Of a stretch of DNA of 64,000 nucleotides, positions 8,444-17,071 are shown one piece after another. Where the stretch lies: the NCBI RefSeq assembly GCF_042682545.1, contig NZ_JBHUHQ010000021.1; one strand, 5' to 3'. The notes under the pieces are model-generated. The model did no database searches. It had not been told where the DNA came from and saw only the letters and a list, made by a program, of their open reading frames with translations. The stretch's first letter is position 1. Each line of letters opens with the position of its first letter. A program made the translations under genes and the position numbers. This stretch comes from Ornithinibacillus salinisoli (GTDB lineage Bacteria; Bacillota; Bacilli; Bacillales; Amphibacillaceae).

Positions 8444-9427
8444 TCACGAATGGAACCAATCAATCTGTGCTGAATATAATTTTTCAATTTCTCCATTATC
8501 ATTGGTTATTAGTAGCGCACCATCTTCTGCAATTCCTGAAAACGTTGCAGTCCACTGATTTTTCAACGTTGTTATTTGAACATTCTCACCAATTTTAAAG
8601 CTGTGACTTTCCCATTTCTTTTTCACTTTGGAGAAGCCATCTTTTATATAGGCATCATACTCTTGCTCAAAAGTAACTAATATTTGTTGAATTAAGTTTT
8701 TTAAATTGACCCTTTCTTTTGATTCTAATAATAAGGAAGTAGCTTTTTCTTGAATGTCACCCGGTAGGTCATTTTCAGTATGATTAACGTTTATTCCCAT
8801 TCCGATAACAACATACTGAATTTGATCTTGTTCCGCTTGCATCTCAGTTAATATTCCAGCTATTTTTCTTCCATTTATTAAAATATCATTCGGCCATTTT
8901 ATTTTCGAATTCGTTTTTGTTTCTTTATTGATTACATCTGCCAATACGCAAGCGGTTAAAAGTGTAAGCTGAGGCGCAAGATATGGTAATATAGTTGGGC
9001 GCAAGATAATACTTAACCAAATTCCTTTCCCACGTGTAGAATACCAATGACGGTTCATTCTTCCCTTTCCATTAGTTTGTTCATCTGCAATGATTACCGT
9101 ACCATGTTCGGCGTTTTCCTGCGCAACTTGGTGTGCAATATGCTGGGTAGATGTAGTTACTTCTTTATGAATAATTGATTTCCCTAGCCAATTTGTTCTT
9201 AGTCCCCATTGTATTGTATTTTCACTTAATCGGTCAGGAGAACTAACAATACGATATCCTTTTTTTGGTATACCTTCAATTTCATAGCCATCTTTTTGTA
9301 GCTCTTTCATGTGCTTCCATATAGCACTACGTGAAATTTGTAGCTTGTCCGATAATAACTGCCCCGATATATATGTATCTTTATGTTGCTCTAACAAATG
9401 AATTAATTTATTTCGGGTGGATTCCAT
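8444..9427 (-). CDS. birA: Bifunctional biotin operon repressor / biotin-[acetyl-CoA-carboxylase] ligase
   Basis: BirA makes biotinyl-AMP, attaches biotin to the BCCP of acetyl-CoA carboxylase, and represses biotin genes as the holo form. The N terminus (about 1-60) is a winged helix (LSDKLQISRSAIWKHMKEL). The catalytic domain has the biotin/ATP loop NGKGRMNRHWYS, the lysine segment KWPNDILINGRKIAGIL and a C-terminal SH3-like domain ending near IDWFHS. The start is the ATG at 9427 behind GGAGTGG; a GTG nine bases upstream overlaps that site. It overlaps the end of cca by 25 bases, showing one operon. Confidence 0.95.
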   Translation of the reverse strand: MESTRNKLIHLLEQHKDTYISGQLLSDKLQISRSAIWKHMKELQKDGYEIEGIPKKGYRIVSSPDRLSENTIQWGLRTNWLGKSIIHKEVTTSTQHIAHQVAQENAEHGTVIIADEQTNGKGRMNRHWYSTRGKGIWLSIILRPTILPYLAPQLTLLTACVLADVINKETKTNSKIKWPNDILINGRKIAGILTEMQAEQDQIQYVVIGMGINVNHTENDLPGDIQEKATSLLLESKERVNLKNLIQQILVTFEQEYDAYIKDGFSKVKKKWESHSFKIGENVQITTLKNQWTATFSGIAEDGALLITNDNGEIEKLYSAQIDWFHS

Positions 9428-10605
9428 TTTATCCACTCCTTCAATAGATTTCTATTATTATTTAATTTACCGAATACAACTTCTTTTTCCAATTCTTGAA
9501 GCTTATGTTGTATCCACGGACCGCGATTCAAATGTGGAAACAATTCGACTAAATCATTTCCATCAATATCTAATTCTTTCTTAGATCTGATCGGAAGTGT
9601 TCGTTCATAGGATGCTACTTCTGTCTTAGAGACAGATAAATTTTCAAATACTAAATTTACTAACCTTACGAAACCATCATGATATTCAGACGGCAATTGA
9701 TATACTAACCACTGATTCAATCCATTCTTTTCATAATATTTTAAAGCATCAACTAAATGGCTTGCTTCCCTTCTCACCTTATTGGAGCACTTCCATGATT
9801 TGACCCATGTTGAAATACTTATGCTTGTTTCTATCATATAAAATAGTGCGAATAATTCACTTAAGGATCCCAATGGTTTTATTTTCGTTGAAATTTTGTC
9901 GATAATATATGGATGTTTCTTTAATATCGGTAGGTAGTCATATATTTTCGTCTTCTGTAAATATGCAAATCCATGATGGACATATTTCCCTTGGACAAGT
10001 TTAGACATTTCAGTTGTCATTCGTTCGATAGCAATAGTAAGGATTTGATGCTTCACTTGGTTCATTGCGGTTAACGTGTTCGTTTCAATCTGAAAACCCA
10101 ATTGACTAGAAAAGCGTAATGCACGAATGATTCGAAGTGGGTCCTCGTAAAAACGTTCGACTCCGTTACCCACGGTTCGGATTACTTTTTTGTATAAATC
10201 TGCTTTACCATCAAATAAATCAATTATACATCCTTCCCTATTCATTGCAAGTGCATTAATAGTAAAATCCCGTCGTTCTAAGTCCTTATCAATTTGATCG
10301 ATAAATTGTACCGTATCAGGATGCCTATGATCCGAATAATTACCTTCTACTCGAAAAGTAGTTACTTCATACGACACCCCTTTTTGCCTTACGATAACCG
10401 TACCATGTTCCATTCCAACTGGTATAACGTGGTCAAAAATCTCAAGAATTTTTGTAGGAGGAGCAGAAGTAGCAATGTCTATATCGCCTATTGGTCGCTG
10501 AAGCAATAGATCGCGTACACAGCCACCTACATAATACGCTTGATGTCCATTTTTTTCTATTTTATTAATGATTTCTTTCGCATCTATAAATGGACCTTTT
10601 AACAT
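9403..10605 (-). CDS. cca: CCA-adding tRNA nucleotidyltransferase
   Basis: A class II nucleotidyltransferase that builds or repairs the 3' CCA of tRNAs. The N-terminal palm has YYVGGCVRDLLLQRP and the metal ligands IGDIDIATSA. The neck carries LERRDFTINALAMN, the nucleotide-recognising helix has EDPLRIIRALRFSSQLGF, and a helical body and tail follow. The start at 10605 (ATG, 400 aa) is chosen because it aligns with the family N terminus, has GGTGAT upstream, and lies four bases after the bshA stop. Longer in-frame starts lie inside bshA. Order bshA-cca-birA as in B. subtilis. Confidence 0.94.
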   Translation of the reverse strand: MLKGPFIDAKEIINKIEKNGHQAYYVGGCVRDLLLQRPIGDIDIATSAPPTKILEIFDHVIPVGMEHGTVIVRQKGVSYEVTTFRVEGNYSDHRHPDTVQFIDQIDKDLERRDFTINALAMNREGCIIDLFDGKADLYKKVIRTVGNGVERFYEDPLRIIRALRFSSQLGFQIETNTLTAMNQVKHQILTIAIERMTTEMSKLVQGKYVHHGFAYLQKTKIYDYLPILKKHPYIIDKISTKIKPLGSLSELFALFYMIETSISISTWVKSWKCSNKVRREASHLVDALKYYEKNGLNQWLVYQLPSEYHDGFVRLVNLVFENLSVSKTEVASYERTLPIRSKKELDIDGNDLVELFPHLNRGPWIQHKLQELEKEVVFGKLNNNRNLLKEWIKWNPPEIN

Positions 10606-10609
10606 TCGA

Positions 10610-11743
10610 TCACCATTTTTCTTCTGTTTGTAACATCTCATCATATAAATTAACATACTGCTTAACTATCATGGATGAATGAAAGCTAGATTGTGCAAAC
10701 GCTAATGCATTCTTTGAAAAAGTACGAAGTAAATCTTCATCTTTTAAGAGGTAAATAGCATAATTTGCAGCTTGGTCAATATCTCCTAAATCTACAATAT
10801 ATCCAGTCTTATCATGTTGGATAACTTCTGGAATTCCACCAATATTCGTTCCGATGCACGGTACTTCACAATTCATTGCTTCTAATAATACCAATCCAAA
10901 GCTTTCTTTCTCTGACATAAGTACTTTTAAATCTGAAATAGAAAGTAGATCACTAATATTCTTTTGTTTACCTAAGAACAATACCTTATCTTTTAAATCA
11001 AGTTTAGAAACAAGGTTTGAGACACAAGAATACTCTGGACCATCACCAACAAGTAATAGTTTAGCATTAACTTGTTGGTTAATTTTATGAAACGTGTGTA
11101 CCACGTCTTCTACGCGTTTTACTTTACGAAAATTAGATATATGTATAATAACTTTTTCTCCAGGTTGAATCCCGTATTGCTGTTTTAATGATTCTAGATC
11201 CTTTTTATAGTATTCTTGCTCATTAACAAAGTTATGAATCACCGTAATATCTTCTTCTACTCCTAATTGATCTCTTGTTTCTTCCGCTAAACTGTAAGAG
11301 ACAGCTGTAACAGCATCAGAACGCTCTATTCCATATTTGATCATTTTTTTGAACGTATCATCTATACCTAAAACTGTTATATCGGTACCGTGTAAAGTCG
11401 TTACAATTTTCACATCTCTATCTGCAATGTCTCTTGCCAATATGGCACATATAGCATGAGGCATTGCATAGTGAACATGTAATACATCCAGCTCTTCTCG
11501 GTCAATAACCTCAGCCATTTTAGTAGCTAATGCTAAGTCATATGGCGGATATTGAAAAACAGGATAATGATTAACGTCAACTTCATGATAATAAATAGAA
11601 GGATAAACACGATTCAGTCGAAATGGTAAGCTTGAAGTTATAAAATGAATTTCATGTCCAGATTCGGCTAATAATTTACCTAACTCTGTTGCAATAATAC
11701 CAGAGCCACCCACTGTCGGGTAGCATGTAATTCCTATTTTCAT
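10610..11743 (-). CDS. bshA: N-acetyl-alpha-D-glucosaminyl L-malate synthase, bacillithiol pathway
   Basis: A GT4-family retaining glycosyltransferase that joins GlcNAc from UDP-GlcNAc to L-malate, the first step of bacillithiol synthesis. The N-terminal Rossmann half begins ITCYPTVGGSGIIATELG. The C-terminal half carries the nucleotide-sugar E-x7-E motif in EKESFGLVLLEAMNCEVP. At 377 aa it has the usual length and sits between mgsA and cca. In B. subtilis the deacetylase gene bshB1 lies between mgsA and bshA; here the 18-base gap leaves no room, so deacetylation must come from another locus. YpdA, a later bacillithiol enzyme, is encoded at 45887-46858. Confidence 0.93.
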   Translation of the reverse strand: MKIGITCYPTVGGSGIIATELGKLLAESGHEIHFITSSLPFRLNRVYPSIYYHEVDVNHYPVFQYPPYDLALATKMAEVIDREELDVLHVHYAMPHAICAILARDIADRDVKIVTTLHGTDITVLGIDDTFKKMIKYGIERSDAVTAVSYSLAEETRDQLGVEEDITVIHNFVNEQEYYKKDLESLKQQYGIQPGEKVIIHISNFRKVKRVEDVVHTFHKINQQVNAKLLLVGDGPEYSCVSNLVSKLDLKDKVLFLGKQKNISDLLSISDLKVLMSEKESFGLVLLEAMNCEVPCIGTNIGGIPEVIQHDKTGYIVDLGDIDQAANYAIYLLKDEDLLRTFSKNALAFAQSSFHSSMIVKQYVNLYDEMLQTEEKW

Positions 11744-11761
11744 TTGTCACTATCCTTTTTA

Positions 11762-12157
11762 TTATTTTACATTCTCACGCCATTTAAGATCGCCTCGTTT
11801 TAATCCGTGGATGATTAGCTCTGCTGCTGCAATATTCGTAGCAAGAGGTATCAGATGTACATCACATAACCTCATTAATGCACTAACATCTGGTTCATGT
11901 GGTTGGGCTGTAAGTGGGTCTCGAAAAAATATAACGATATCCATTTCATTACTAGCAATCATGGCGCCAATTTGTTGATCTCCACCTAATGGGCCGGATT
12001 GAAAACGATGAATTGGTAGTTCAGTTGCCTCTGTAATTCTTTTTCCTGTCGTTCCAGTAGCATATAGCTCATGATTTTTTAGAATACCTTTATAGGCAAT
12101 ACTAAACTGAATCATGTCTTGTTTCTTTTTGTCGTGGGCAATAAGAGCAATTTTCAT
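11762..12157 (-). CDS. mgsA: Methylglyoxal synthase
   Basis: It converts dihydroxyacetone phosphate to methylglyoxal and phosphate, a bypass of lower glycolysis under phosphate limitation. The phosphate-binding loop ATGTTGKRI, the QSGPLGGDQQIGA segment, the catalytic aspartate in FFRDPLTAQPHEPD and the C-terminal TNIAAAEL signature are all visible. Two ATGs are possible; the GGGGG ribosome site abuts the first, so the second at 12157 (6-base spacing) is preferred, giving 131 aa. It lies in the dapB-mgsA-bshA operon. Confidence 0.95.
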   Translation of the reverse strand: MKIALIAHDKKKQDMIQFSIAYKGILKNHELYATGTTGKRITEATELPIHRFQSGPLGGDQQIGAMIASNEMDIVIFFRDPLTAQPHEPDVSALMRLCDVHLIPLATNIAAAELIIHGLKRGDLKWRENVK

Positions 12158-12200
12158 ATTCATCCCCCTAAACCTAACATATATTTGAATCCTCTTTAAC

Positions 12201-13001
12201 TTATTTGTCTAAAATATTTTCCAAACCATATACCAGTTCATTTAAATCGATAACATTTTCTACAGCAAATTTCACACCTGACATAAATGATTTCCGATCT
12301 ATAGAATCATGCTTTATGGATAACGTTTGTCCACTACCTCCAAATATTACTTCTTGATGAGCTACCAATCCAGGTAATCGAACACTATGTACCCGAATTC
12401 CATCATCCACCGCTCCACGAGCACCTGGAATAATTTCTTCTTCATTTGGATGCCCCTGTGTTTTCGGTAGTCTTGTTTGTTTTATAAGATCAACTGTTTT
12501 TACAGCAGTCCCTGAAGGAGCGTCTAATTTCTGATCATGGTGCTTTTCAATAATCTCAACATCAGGGAAATACCTTGCGGCCATCTTAGAAAATTGCATC
12601 ATTAATACTGCTCCTATTGCGAAATTAGGGGCAATAATACAACCGGTTTGATTCTCCTTGGAAATTGCGCTGAGTTCCTCAATCTGCGAATTCGTTAATC
12701 CTGAAGTACCTATTACGGTTCGAATATGACGTTGAATAGCGATGGTAGCATGATCAAAACATGCTTCTGGAACGGTAAGATCTATAAATACATCTGCTTG
12801 AACAGTGTGGAAACATTCCTCAGGATCTTCAAATACTGGAATTTTCAAGCGTGATAAAGTTGGATATTCTCTCATTTTTTCTTTATCATTCTTCCGGTCT
12901 ATACAAGCAACTAATTGTAAATTTGGTTCATTTGTTACCATTTCAACTGCTTCAGTACCCATTCGTCCCCGTGGACCCGCTATAATTACATTAATCGCCA
13001 T
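12201..13001 (-). CDS. dapB: 4-hydroxy-tetrahydrodipicolinate reductase (lysine/DAP pathway)
   Basis: It reduces the DapA product with NAD(P)H on the way to diaminopimelate, lysine and spore dipicolinate. The N-terminal nucleotide loop is VIIAGPRGRMG. The central signature EKHHDQKLDAPSGTAVK contains the catalytic histidine pair and lysine. The start is the ATG at 13001, behind GGAGG with a 9-base spacer; the frame is open further upstream but that part lies inside ypjD. It overlaps the end of ypjD by 11 bases. Length 266 aa is normal. Confidence 0.95.
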   Translation of the reverse strand: MAINVIIAGPRGRMGTEAVEMVTNEPNLQLVACIDRKNDKEKMREYPTLSRLKIPVFEDPEECFHTVQADVFIDLTVPEACFDHATIAIQRHIRTVIGTSGLTNSQIEELSAISKENQTGCIIAPNFAIGAVLMMQFSKMAARYFPDVEIIEKHHDQKLDAPSGTAVKTVDLIKQTRLPKTQGHPNEEEIIPGARGAVDDGIRVHSVRLPGLVAHQEVIFGGSGQTLSIKHDSIDRKSFMSGVKFAVENVIDLNELVYGLENILDK

Positions 13002-13347
13002 GGTTATGTTCCTCCGATCGGTCAGGTGAATCTTTTCTTGTCCATCTATCTTTGTCCCTGGTTTCAATTTTATCAATAGCAATTTGAAACGCTTCAGAGA
13101 GATCTATATGTAATGAATTCGCGAAACAAGTTAAGACAAAAATTATGTCTCCAAGTTCCTCTTCCATTGTTTTCTCATTTTCACTTGCCTTTTTAGGCTT
13201 TTCTCCATAATAATGATTCACTTCTCTAGCTAATTCACCGATTTCTTCTGTAAGTCTAGCCATTAAACTGAGTGGTGAGAAATATCCTTCTTTAAATTGA
13301 GAAATATACGCATCCACTCGTTTTTGAATTTCGTCGGTAGTATACAT
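12991..13347 (-). CDS. ypjD: MazG-like nucleotide pyrophosphohydrolase YpjD
   Basis: A small all-alpha NTP pyrophosphohydrolase of the MazG/dUTPase superfamily, with the paired metal-binding motifs EEIGELAREV and EEELGDIIFVLTCFANSL. The exact nucleotide substrate is not readable from sequence. It is the first gene of the ypjD-dapB-mgsA-bshA-cca-birA operon, as in B. subtilis. The ATG at 13347 has no close ribosome site: the only purine-rich stretch (AAAGGGG) is over 20 bases away, so a nearer non-ATG start (for example ATT at 13359) is possible. Confidence 0.88.
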   Translation of the reverse strand: MYTTDEIQKRVDAYISQFKEGYFSPLSLMARLTEEIGELAREVNHYYGEKPKKASENEKTMEEELGDIIFVLTCFANSLHIDLSEAFQIAIDKIETRDKDRWTRKDSPDRSEEHNHGD

Positions 13348-13394
13348 TTGCTTTTGAATGATAATTATCCCCTTTGCAATTATATTCTACCTTT

Positions 13395-13423
13395 ATGTTA
13401 GCTAATCGGATTAAATTTGACAA
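13395..13423 (-). promoter_or_regulatory. Promoter of the ypjD-birA operon
   Basis: On the minus strand TTGTCA, a 17-base spacer and TAACAT form a SigA-type promoter. It is divergent from the promoter of the YitT-family gene 30 bases away. Confidence 0.55.
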
Positions 13424-13455
13424 ATTTTTAAACCTAACTTATGCGTAATGATTTA

Positions 13456-13484
13456 TTGTCCTTCCCTCATAAATTGATTATAAT
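13456..13484 (+). promoter_or_regulatory. Promoter of the YitT-family gene
   Basis: TTGTCC, a 17-base spacer and a perfect TATAAT lie about 55 bases ahead of the GTG start at 13540. Confidence 0.65.
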
Positions 13485-13539
13485 GGAAAAAGTGACCAAT
13501 AATAGTAACGACATCTTAGGTTGAATGGAGGAATTTGAT

Positions 13540-14412
13540 GTGATATTCGGACTGAAAATAAAAAACATTATATTTATCTTAATTGGCTCAGCAATCTTTT
13601 CTTTTGGAATCGTTCATTTTAATATGCAAAATAATTTAGGTGAAGGTGGATTTACAGGTATTACTTTATTACTGTACTTTGCCTTTAAGTGGGATCCAGC
13701 TATTTCAAATATAATTTTAAATATACCTGTATTGTTTATTGGATGGAAGTTTCTTGGAAGAAACACATTTATTTATACGATTATTGGAACATTAGCTGTT
13801 TCAATATTTTTAAGTATCTTTCAAATTAATCCATTTCCTACCTATTTACAATCTGATATGACACTTGCAGCATTATTTGCTGGGGTCTTCATTGGGGTAG
13901 GTCTCGGAATTGTTTTTCGTTATGGTGGTACGACTGGTGGCGTGGATATTATTGCCAGGCTTGTCCACAAGTATGCTGGATGGAGTATGGGAAAGACCAT
14001 GTTCCTTTTTGATTTTGTAGTCATTGCAACATCCGTATTTACCATATTAGAGCTGGTTGAAGGAATGTATACTTTAGTAGCTGTTTATATCGGGGCAAGG
14101 GTCATTGATTTTATTCAAGAAGGTGCTTATGCTGCACGAGGTGCAACAATTATTTCTTCACAAAGTGATGATATTGCCAAAAAAATATTAAAAGATATGG
14201 ATCGTGGTGTAACCGTATTGAATGGCAGAGGAAGTTTTACTGGAGAAAAACGAGATGTACTTTATTGTGTTATCGGAAGAAACGAAATCGTTCGTTTAAA
14301 AAATATCATTAATGGAATAGATCCCCATGCTTTTGTTGCAGTAAGTTCTGTACATGATGTCATTGGGGAAGGTTTTACATTAGATGAAAACAAAAACCCT
14401 ATTGAAAAATAA
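13540..14412 (+). CDS. ypjC: YitT-family membrane protein with C-terminal DUF2179 domain (YpjC-like)
   Basis: A 290-aa integral membrane protein of unknown function. The N-terminal two thirds hold about five to six hydrophobic helices with the YitT-type signature HFNMQNNLGEGGFTGI and the glycine-rich FRYGGTTGGVDIIARL. The last 90 residues form a soluble DUF2179 domain (GRGSFTGEKRDVLYCVIGR). The GTG at 13540 is used rather than the ATG at 13525 because the ATG is part of the ribosome site (ATGGAGG) and the GTG is 7 bases behind GGAGGA. B. subtilis has ypjC in the same place. It is one of only four plus-strand genes here. Confidence 0.82.
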   Translation: MIFGLKIKNIIFILIGSAIFSFGIVHFNMQNNLGEGGFTGITLLLYFAFKWDPAISNIILNIPVLFIGWKFLGRNTFIYTIIGTLAVSIFLSIFQINPFPTYLQSDMTLAALFAGVFIGVGLGIVFRYGGTTGGVDIIARLVHKYAGWSMGKTMFLFDFVVIATSVFTILELVEGMYTLVAVYIGARVIDFIQEGAYAARGATIISSQSDDIAKKILKDMDRGVTVLNGRGSFTGEKRDVLYCVIGRNEIVRLKNIINGIDPHAFVAVSSVHDVIGEGFTLDENKNPIEK

Positions 14413-14513
14413 GTAGAAACTTCTGTAAGTAGCAGGTTTTCTATATCCCCTCATTATTGGGCTTAAACTTCAAGTCTTGAAACGAGGTCTTGCTTCACAT
14501 TATATCCGTGATT

Positions 14514-14547
14514 AAAAAAAATGGGATGATTGACATCCCATTTTTTT
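14514..14547. terminator. Bidirectional terminator between the YitT-family gene and the zinc peptidase
   Basis: A-tract, then ATGGGATG, a 5-base loop, CATCCCAT and a T-tract form a symmetric hairpin between convergent genes. It overlaps the last bases of the minus-strand peptidase gene. Confidence 0.85.
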
Positions 14548-15235
14548 AATCATTATTACTCGCAGCAAACATTAAGATAAAACGGATTAACTCAGCGAGT
14601 GCTACTAATGCAGCAGCAACATATGTCATAGCGGCTGCATTTAAAACTTTCTTTGTTTCTCTTTCTTCGTTATTTCGAATGATTCCAGCTGAGACCATTT
14701 GCGTCATTGCTCGACTAGAAGCGTCAAATTCAACCGGCAATGTAACCAGTTGAAATAGAACTGCCACTGCCATGAAGATGATTCCGAATAGCACTAAATT
14801 AGGTTGGGTTAAAAGAAAACCAGCAATGATCAAGAATATCGACATATTTGACCCCAAACTTGCTACTGGGACTAATGCTGTGCGAAAGCGAAGAAAAGCA
14901 TATGCCTGATCATCTTGGATAGCATGTCCTACTTCATGTGCCGCAACAGCTGATGATGCCATGGAATTTCCATGATAAATACCTTTGGATAATCGTACAA
15001 CTTTTTTTCGTGGATCATAATGATCTGATAATACACCTTTTGTTTCTTCAATTTGTACATCGTATAATCCATTATCATCCAATATACTACGAGCCACTTG
15101 TGCCCCTGTCATCATGGAAGACGTTGGGACTTTTGAGTATTTGCGATAGGTGCTTTTTACTCTAGACTGTGCCCATAATGGTATGATTAGAATTAATGCA
15201 AGGTAGATTAAATACCCACCAATACTACCAAACAT
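14546..15235 (-). CDS. Membrane zinc metallopeptidase, YugP family
   Basis: A 229-aa protein with an N-terminal membrane helix, the zinc-binding motif AAHEVGHAIQ at about 98-107 (two histidines and the glutamate base), two or three further helices around 125-180 and another at the C terminus. This is the YugP-type peptidase (DUF/peptidase family fused to membrane segments); its substrate is unknown. The segment YDPRKKVVRLSKGIYHG before the motif is typical of the family. B. subtilis does not have this gene in the ypj cluster, so its presence between ypjC and ypjB positions is a lineage difference. A GGAGGA site precedes the ATG. Confidence 0.85.
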   Translation of the reverse strand: MFGSIGGYLIYLALILIIPLWAQSRVKSTYRKYSKVPTSSMMTGAQVARSILDDNGLYDVQIEETKGVLSDHYDPRKKVVRLSKGIYHGNSMASSAVAAHEVGHAIQDDQAYAFLRFRTALVPVASLGSNMSIFLIIAGFLLTQPNLVLFGIIFMAVAVLFQLVTLPVEFDASSRAMTQMVSAGIIRNNEERETKKVLNAAAMTYVAAALVALAELIRFILMFAASNND

Positions 15236-15298
15236 CTGTCATTCCTCCATCTGTTATAATGATTGTTCTTAAGGTCAATTTTAGTCAAAAATGGAGTT

Positions 15299-15550
15299 TT
15301 AGTCAATCATTTTATCCTTTTTTTGCTCTATTTTCTTCTCCCCTTTGTATTTTCTCCAACTAACGTAAGATAATGTAATTGCGATACATCCTCCTACAAT
15401 AAAGACCCCCCAATAAAACGGTATCATTTCCGAATTTTCTTTAGAACTTTCCTCACTAGCTAAAACAGGATGAGCAGTACATAATACAACCCAAAAAAAC
15501 ACAATCCCTATGGCCCATCGGCTATTTATTCTTTTATGTTTGTTTATCAT
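15299..15550 (-). CDS. Small secreted/membrane protein at the YpjB position
   Basis: 83 aa. A signal-peptide-like hydrophobic stretch (about 14-30, ends VLASEE) is followed by about 15 polar residues, a second membrane helix (FYWGVFIVGGCIAITLSYV) and a basic tail. The position between the YugP-like gene and ypjA is where B. subtilis has the much longer sporulation protein YpjB. The pattern of signal peptide plus a single C-terminal anchor with SWRKYKGEK suggests a protein that kept the two ends and lost the middle, but that is inference. The ATG at 15550 is preferred over a GTG at 15559 because of the AGAGGTGA site. Confidence 0.6.
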   Translation of the reverse strand: MINKHKRINSRWAIGIVFFWVVLCTAHPVLASEESSKENSEMIPFYWGVFIVGGCIAITLSYVSWRKYKGEKKIEQKKDKMID

Positions 15551-15618
15551 AGAGATCACCTCTCACAACATATTTATACTAATGTATGTGTGAGAAACAA
15601 TTTATATAACAATCTAAA

Positions 15619-16197
15619 TTATAGAGTTTTTTTCTTTCTACAAATTGTTAATTGGTATGTAATAAAGATCGATATAATACTTAACCAAAATGTAAAATAT
15701 CCAATTTCACTCATGTATTCATTTAATGAAGAATACCTAGGCATCATTCCAAATACATAATCTATCACGTCATTGTGAAGTGTCCAAATTGCCGCCACAA
15801 CTATATGATGGACTTTAATTTTGTAATAAGGAGCATAGAGAAGCCCTTGAATGGCCATTGCACCATGAGATATCATGAGCATGTATCCAGATGGATGTAA
15901 GGAGCCATTAATAATTAATGTCAACATATTCATGACTACTGCCCATACACCATACTTAAACAGAGTGACCATTCCTAACGCCTCAATGTAAGGTACATGT
16001 TTATTGAAAATGAAGAATAATAAAAATATGGTAAAGAACAAACTTGCAGTGGGGCTATCTGGAACAAATAACAAAAATTCTTTTGGTGTATCCACTAATT
16101 GGGGTTCATACCACATGTAACCATATATTGTTCCAACTAAATTGATGATAAATAACAAAATTAAAAAGCGCTTATCAATCAGAAGATACTTGATCAT
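15619..16197 (-). CDS. ypjA: DUF1405 membrane protein YpjA
   Basis: A 192-aa hydrophobic protein with about six predicted membrane helices and conserved-looking motifs GTIYGYMWYEPQL, ALGMVTLFKYGVWAV and WTLHNDVIDYVFG. It matches the DUF1405/YpjA family by location, length and topology. The function is unknown. It lies immediately downstream of the qcrABC terminator, as in B. subtilis where ypjA follows qcrC. The start has AAAGGA with a long 10-base spacer. Confidence 0.78.
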   Translation of the reverse strand: MIKYLLIDKRFLILLFIINLVGTIYGYMWYEPQLVDTPKEFLLFVPDSPTASLFFTIFLLFFIFNKHVPYIEALGMVTLFKYGVWAVVMNMLTLIINGSLHPSGYMLMISHGAMAIQGLLYAPYYKIKVHHIVVAAIWTLHNDVIDYVFGMMPRYSSLNEYMSEIGYFTFWLSIISIFITYQLTICRKKKTL

Positions 16198-16231
16198 GAA
16201 CGTTTGATCCTTTCTATAAGTAATTAATGAT

Positions 16232-16266
16232 AAAAAACACCTTTACCATTGATTATGGCAAAGGTG
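16232..16266 (-). terminator. Terminator of qcrABC
   Basis: On the minus strand CACCTTTGCCAT pairs with ATGGTAAAGGTG (one G-T pair) and runs into TTTTTTATC, 14 bases after the qcrC stop. Confidence 0.85.
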
Positions 16267-16279
16267 CAATTATCATTCG

Positions 16280-17056
16280 TTATTCCTCTTGTTCATTAAC
16301 AGACATAATAAAGTCTACAAGTTGTTCTAATTCTTCATCTGAACCTGTGAATTGATCAGGTGGCATCGTATTTATACCGTTCTGTGCAATATCAGCAACT
16401 TCTTCAGCTGAATATTCAATACCTACTAATGGTGGTGCAGCGCCCCCACCTTCTAACTCTCCACCGTGACAAGACATACAATTGGCTTCATAAACTGCAT
16501 AACCTTCATGTTCTGTGTCAATTTCTACAGCGTTTGGTGGAACAGGTTTATTTTGTTCTGCACGTGTTTCCCAATCAACGTGTGCAGCCGAAGTATAGGT
16601 TAACCAAATCGTCGCAACTAATCCTAAGATCATCATAATATTAGCTATAGGACGTTGGTGTGGTCTTCGTCCAGGCCCATTGTCTAAGAACGGTGCTAAT
16701 AATAAGGCACCGAATGCTAGTCCTGGCAATACCAAGATTCCCATTATAACATATGGTCCACTGGCAAATTCATATTTTAAAAGTTCATATAAGAACAAGA
16801 AGTACCAATCTGGTAGAGGTATATAAGCTGCATTCGTTGGATCAGCTACTCCCTCTAATGGTGATGGATGTGCTAATGTTAATGATAAGAATCCAACTAA
16901 GAATACAGAACCAGCCAACCACTCTTTTAATAAAAAGTTAGGCCAGAAAGCTTCTGTTCTACCAGGATACTCAGAATAGTCTTTTGGAATTTGTGATTTA
17001 CGTTCGGCAGAGACACGAGAGTCACCGACAAACTTCATTCCTTTACCCTTATGCAC
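16280..17056 (-). CDS. qcrC: Menaquinol:cytochrome c reductase cytochrome b/c subunit
   Basis: The Bacillus-type fusion of subunit IV and a cytochrome c. Residues about 45-160 form three membrane helices with the quinol-site PDWY motif (82-85, PEWY equivalent) and LYELLKY. The C-terminal domain carries CMSCH (C193, C196, H197) for covalent haem c and Met231 in NTMPPDQF as probable axial ligand. The start is a GTG at 17056 behind GGAGGG with 6-base spacing. Haem attachment would depend on the ResABC maturation proteins encoded at 58804-62242. Length 258 aa is normal. Confidence 0.96.
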   Translation of the reverse strand: MHKGKGMKFVGDSRVSAERKSQIPKDYSEYPGRTEAFWPNFLLKEWLAGSVFLVGFLSLTLAHPSPLEGVADPTNAAYIPLPDWYFLFLYELLKYEFASGPYVIMGILVLPGLAFGALLLAPFLDNGPGRRPHQRPIANIMMILGLVATIWLTYTSAAHVDWETRAEQNKPVPPNAVEIDTEHEGYAVYEANCMSCHGGELEGGGAAPPLVGIEYSAEEVADIAQNGINTMPPDQFTGSDEELEQLVDFIMSVNEQEE

Positions 17057-17071
17057 AGCTTTCCCTCCTTT

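Noticed and set aside
13002..13082. 27-codon N-terminal extension of dapB
   Set aside because: It overlaps ypjD; the ATG at 13001 has GGAGG and begins with the nucleotide-binding strand.
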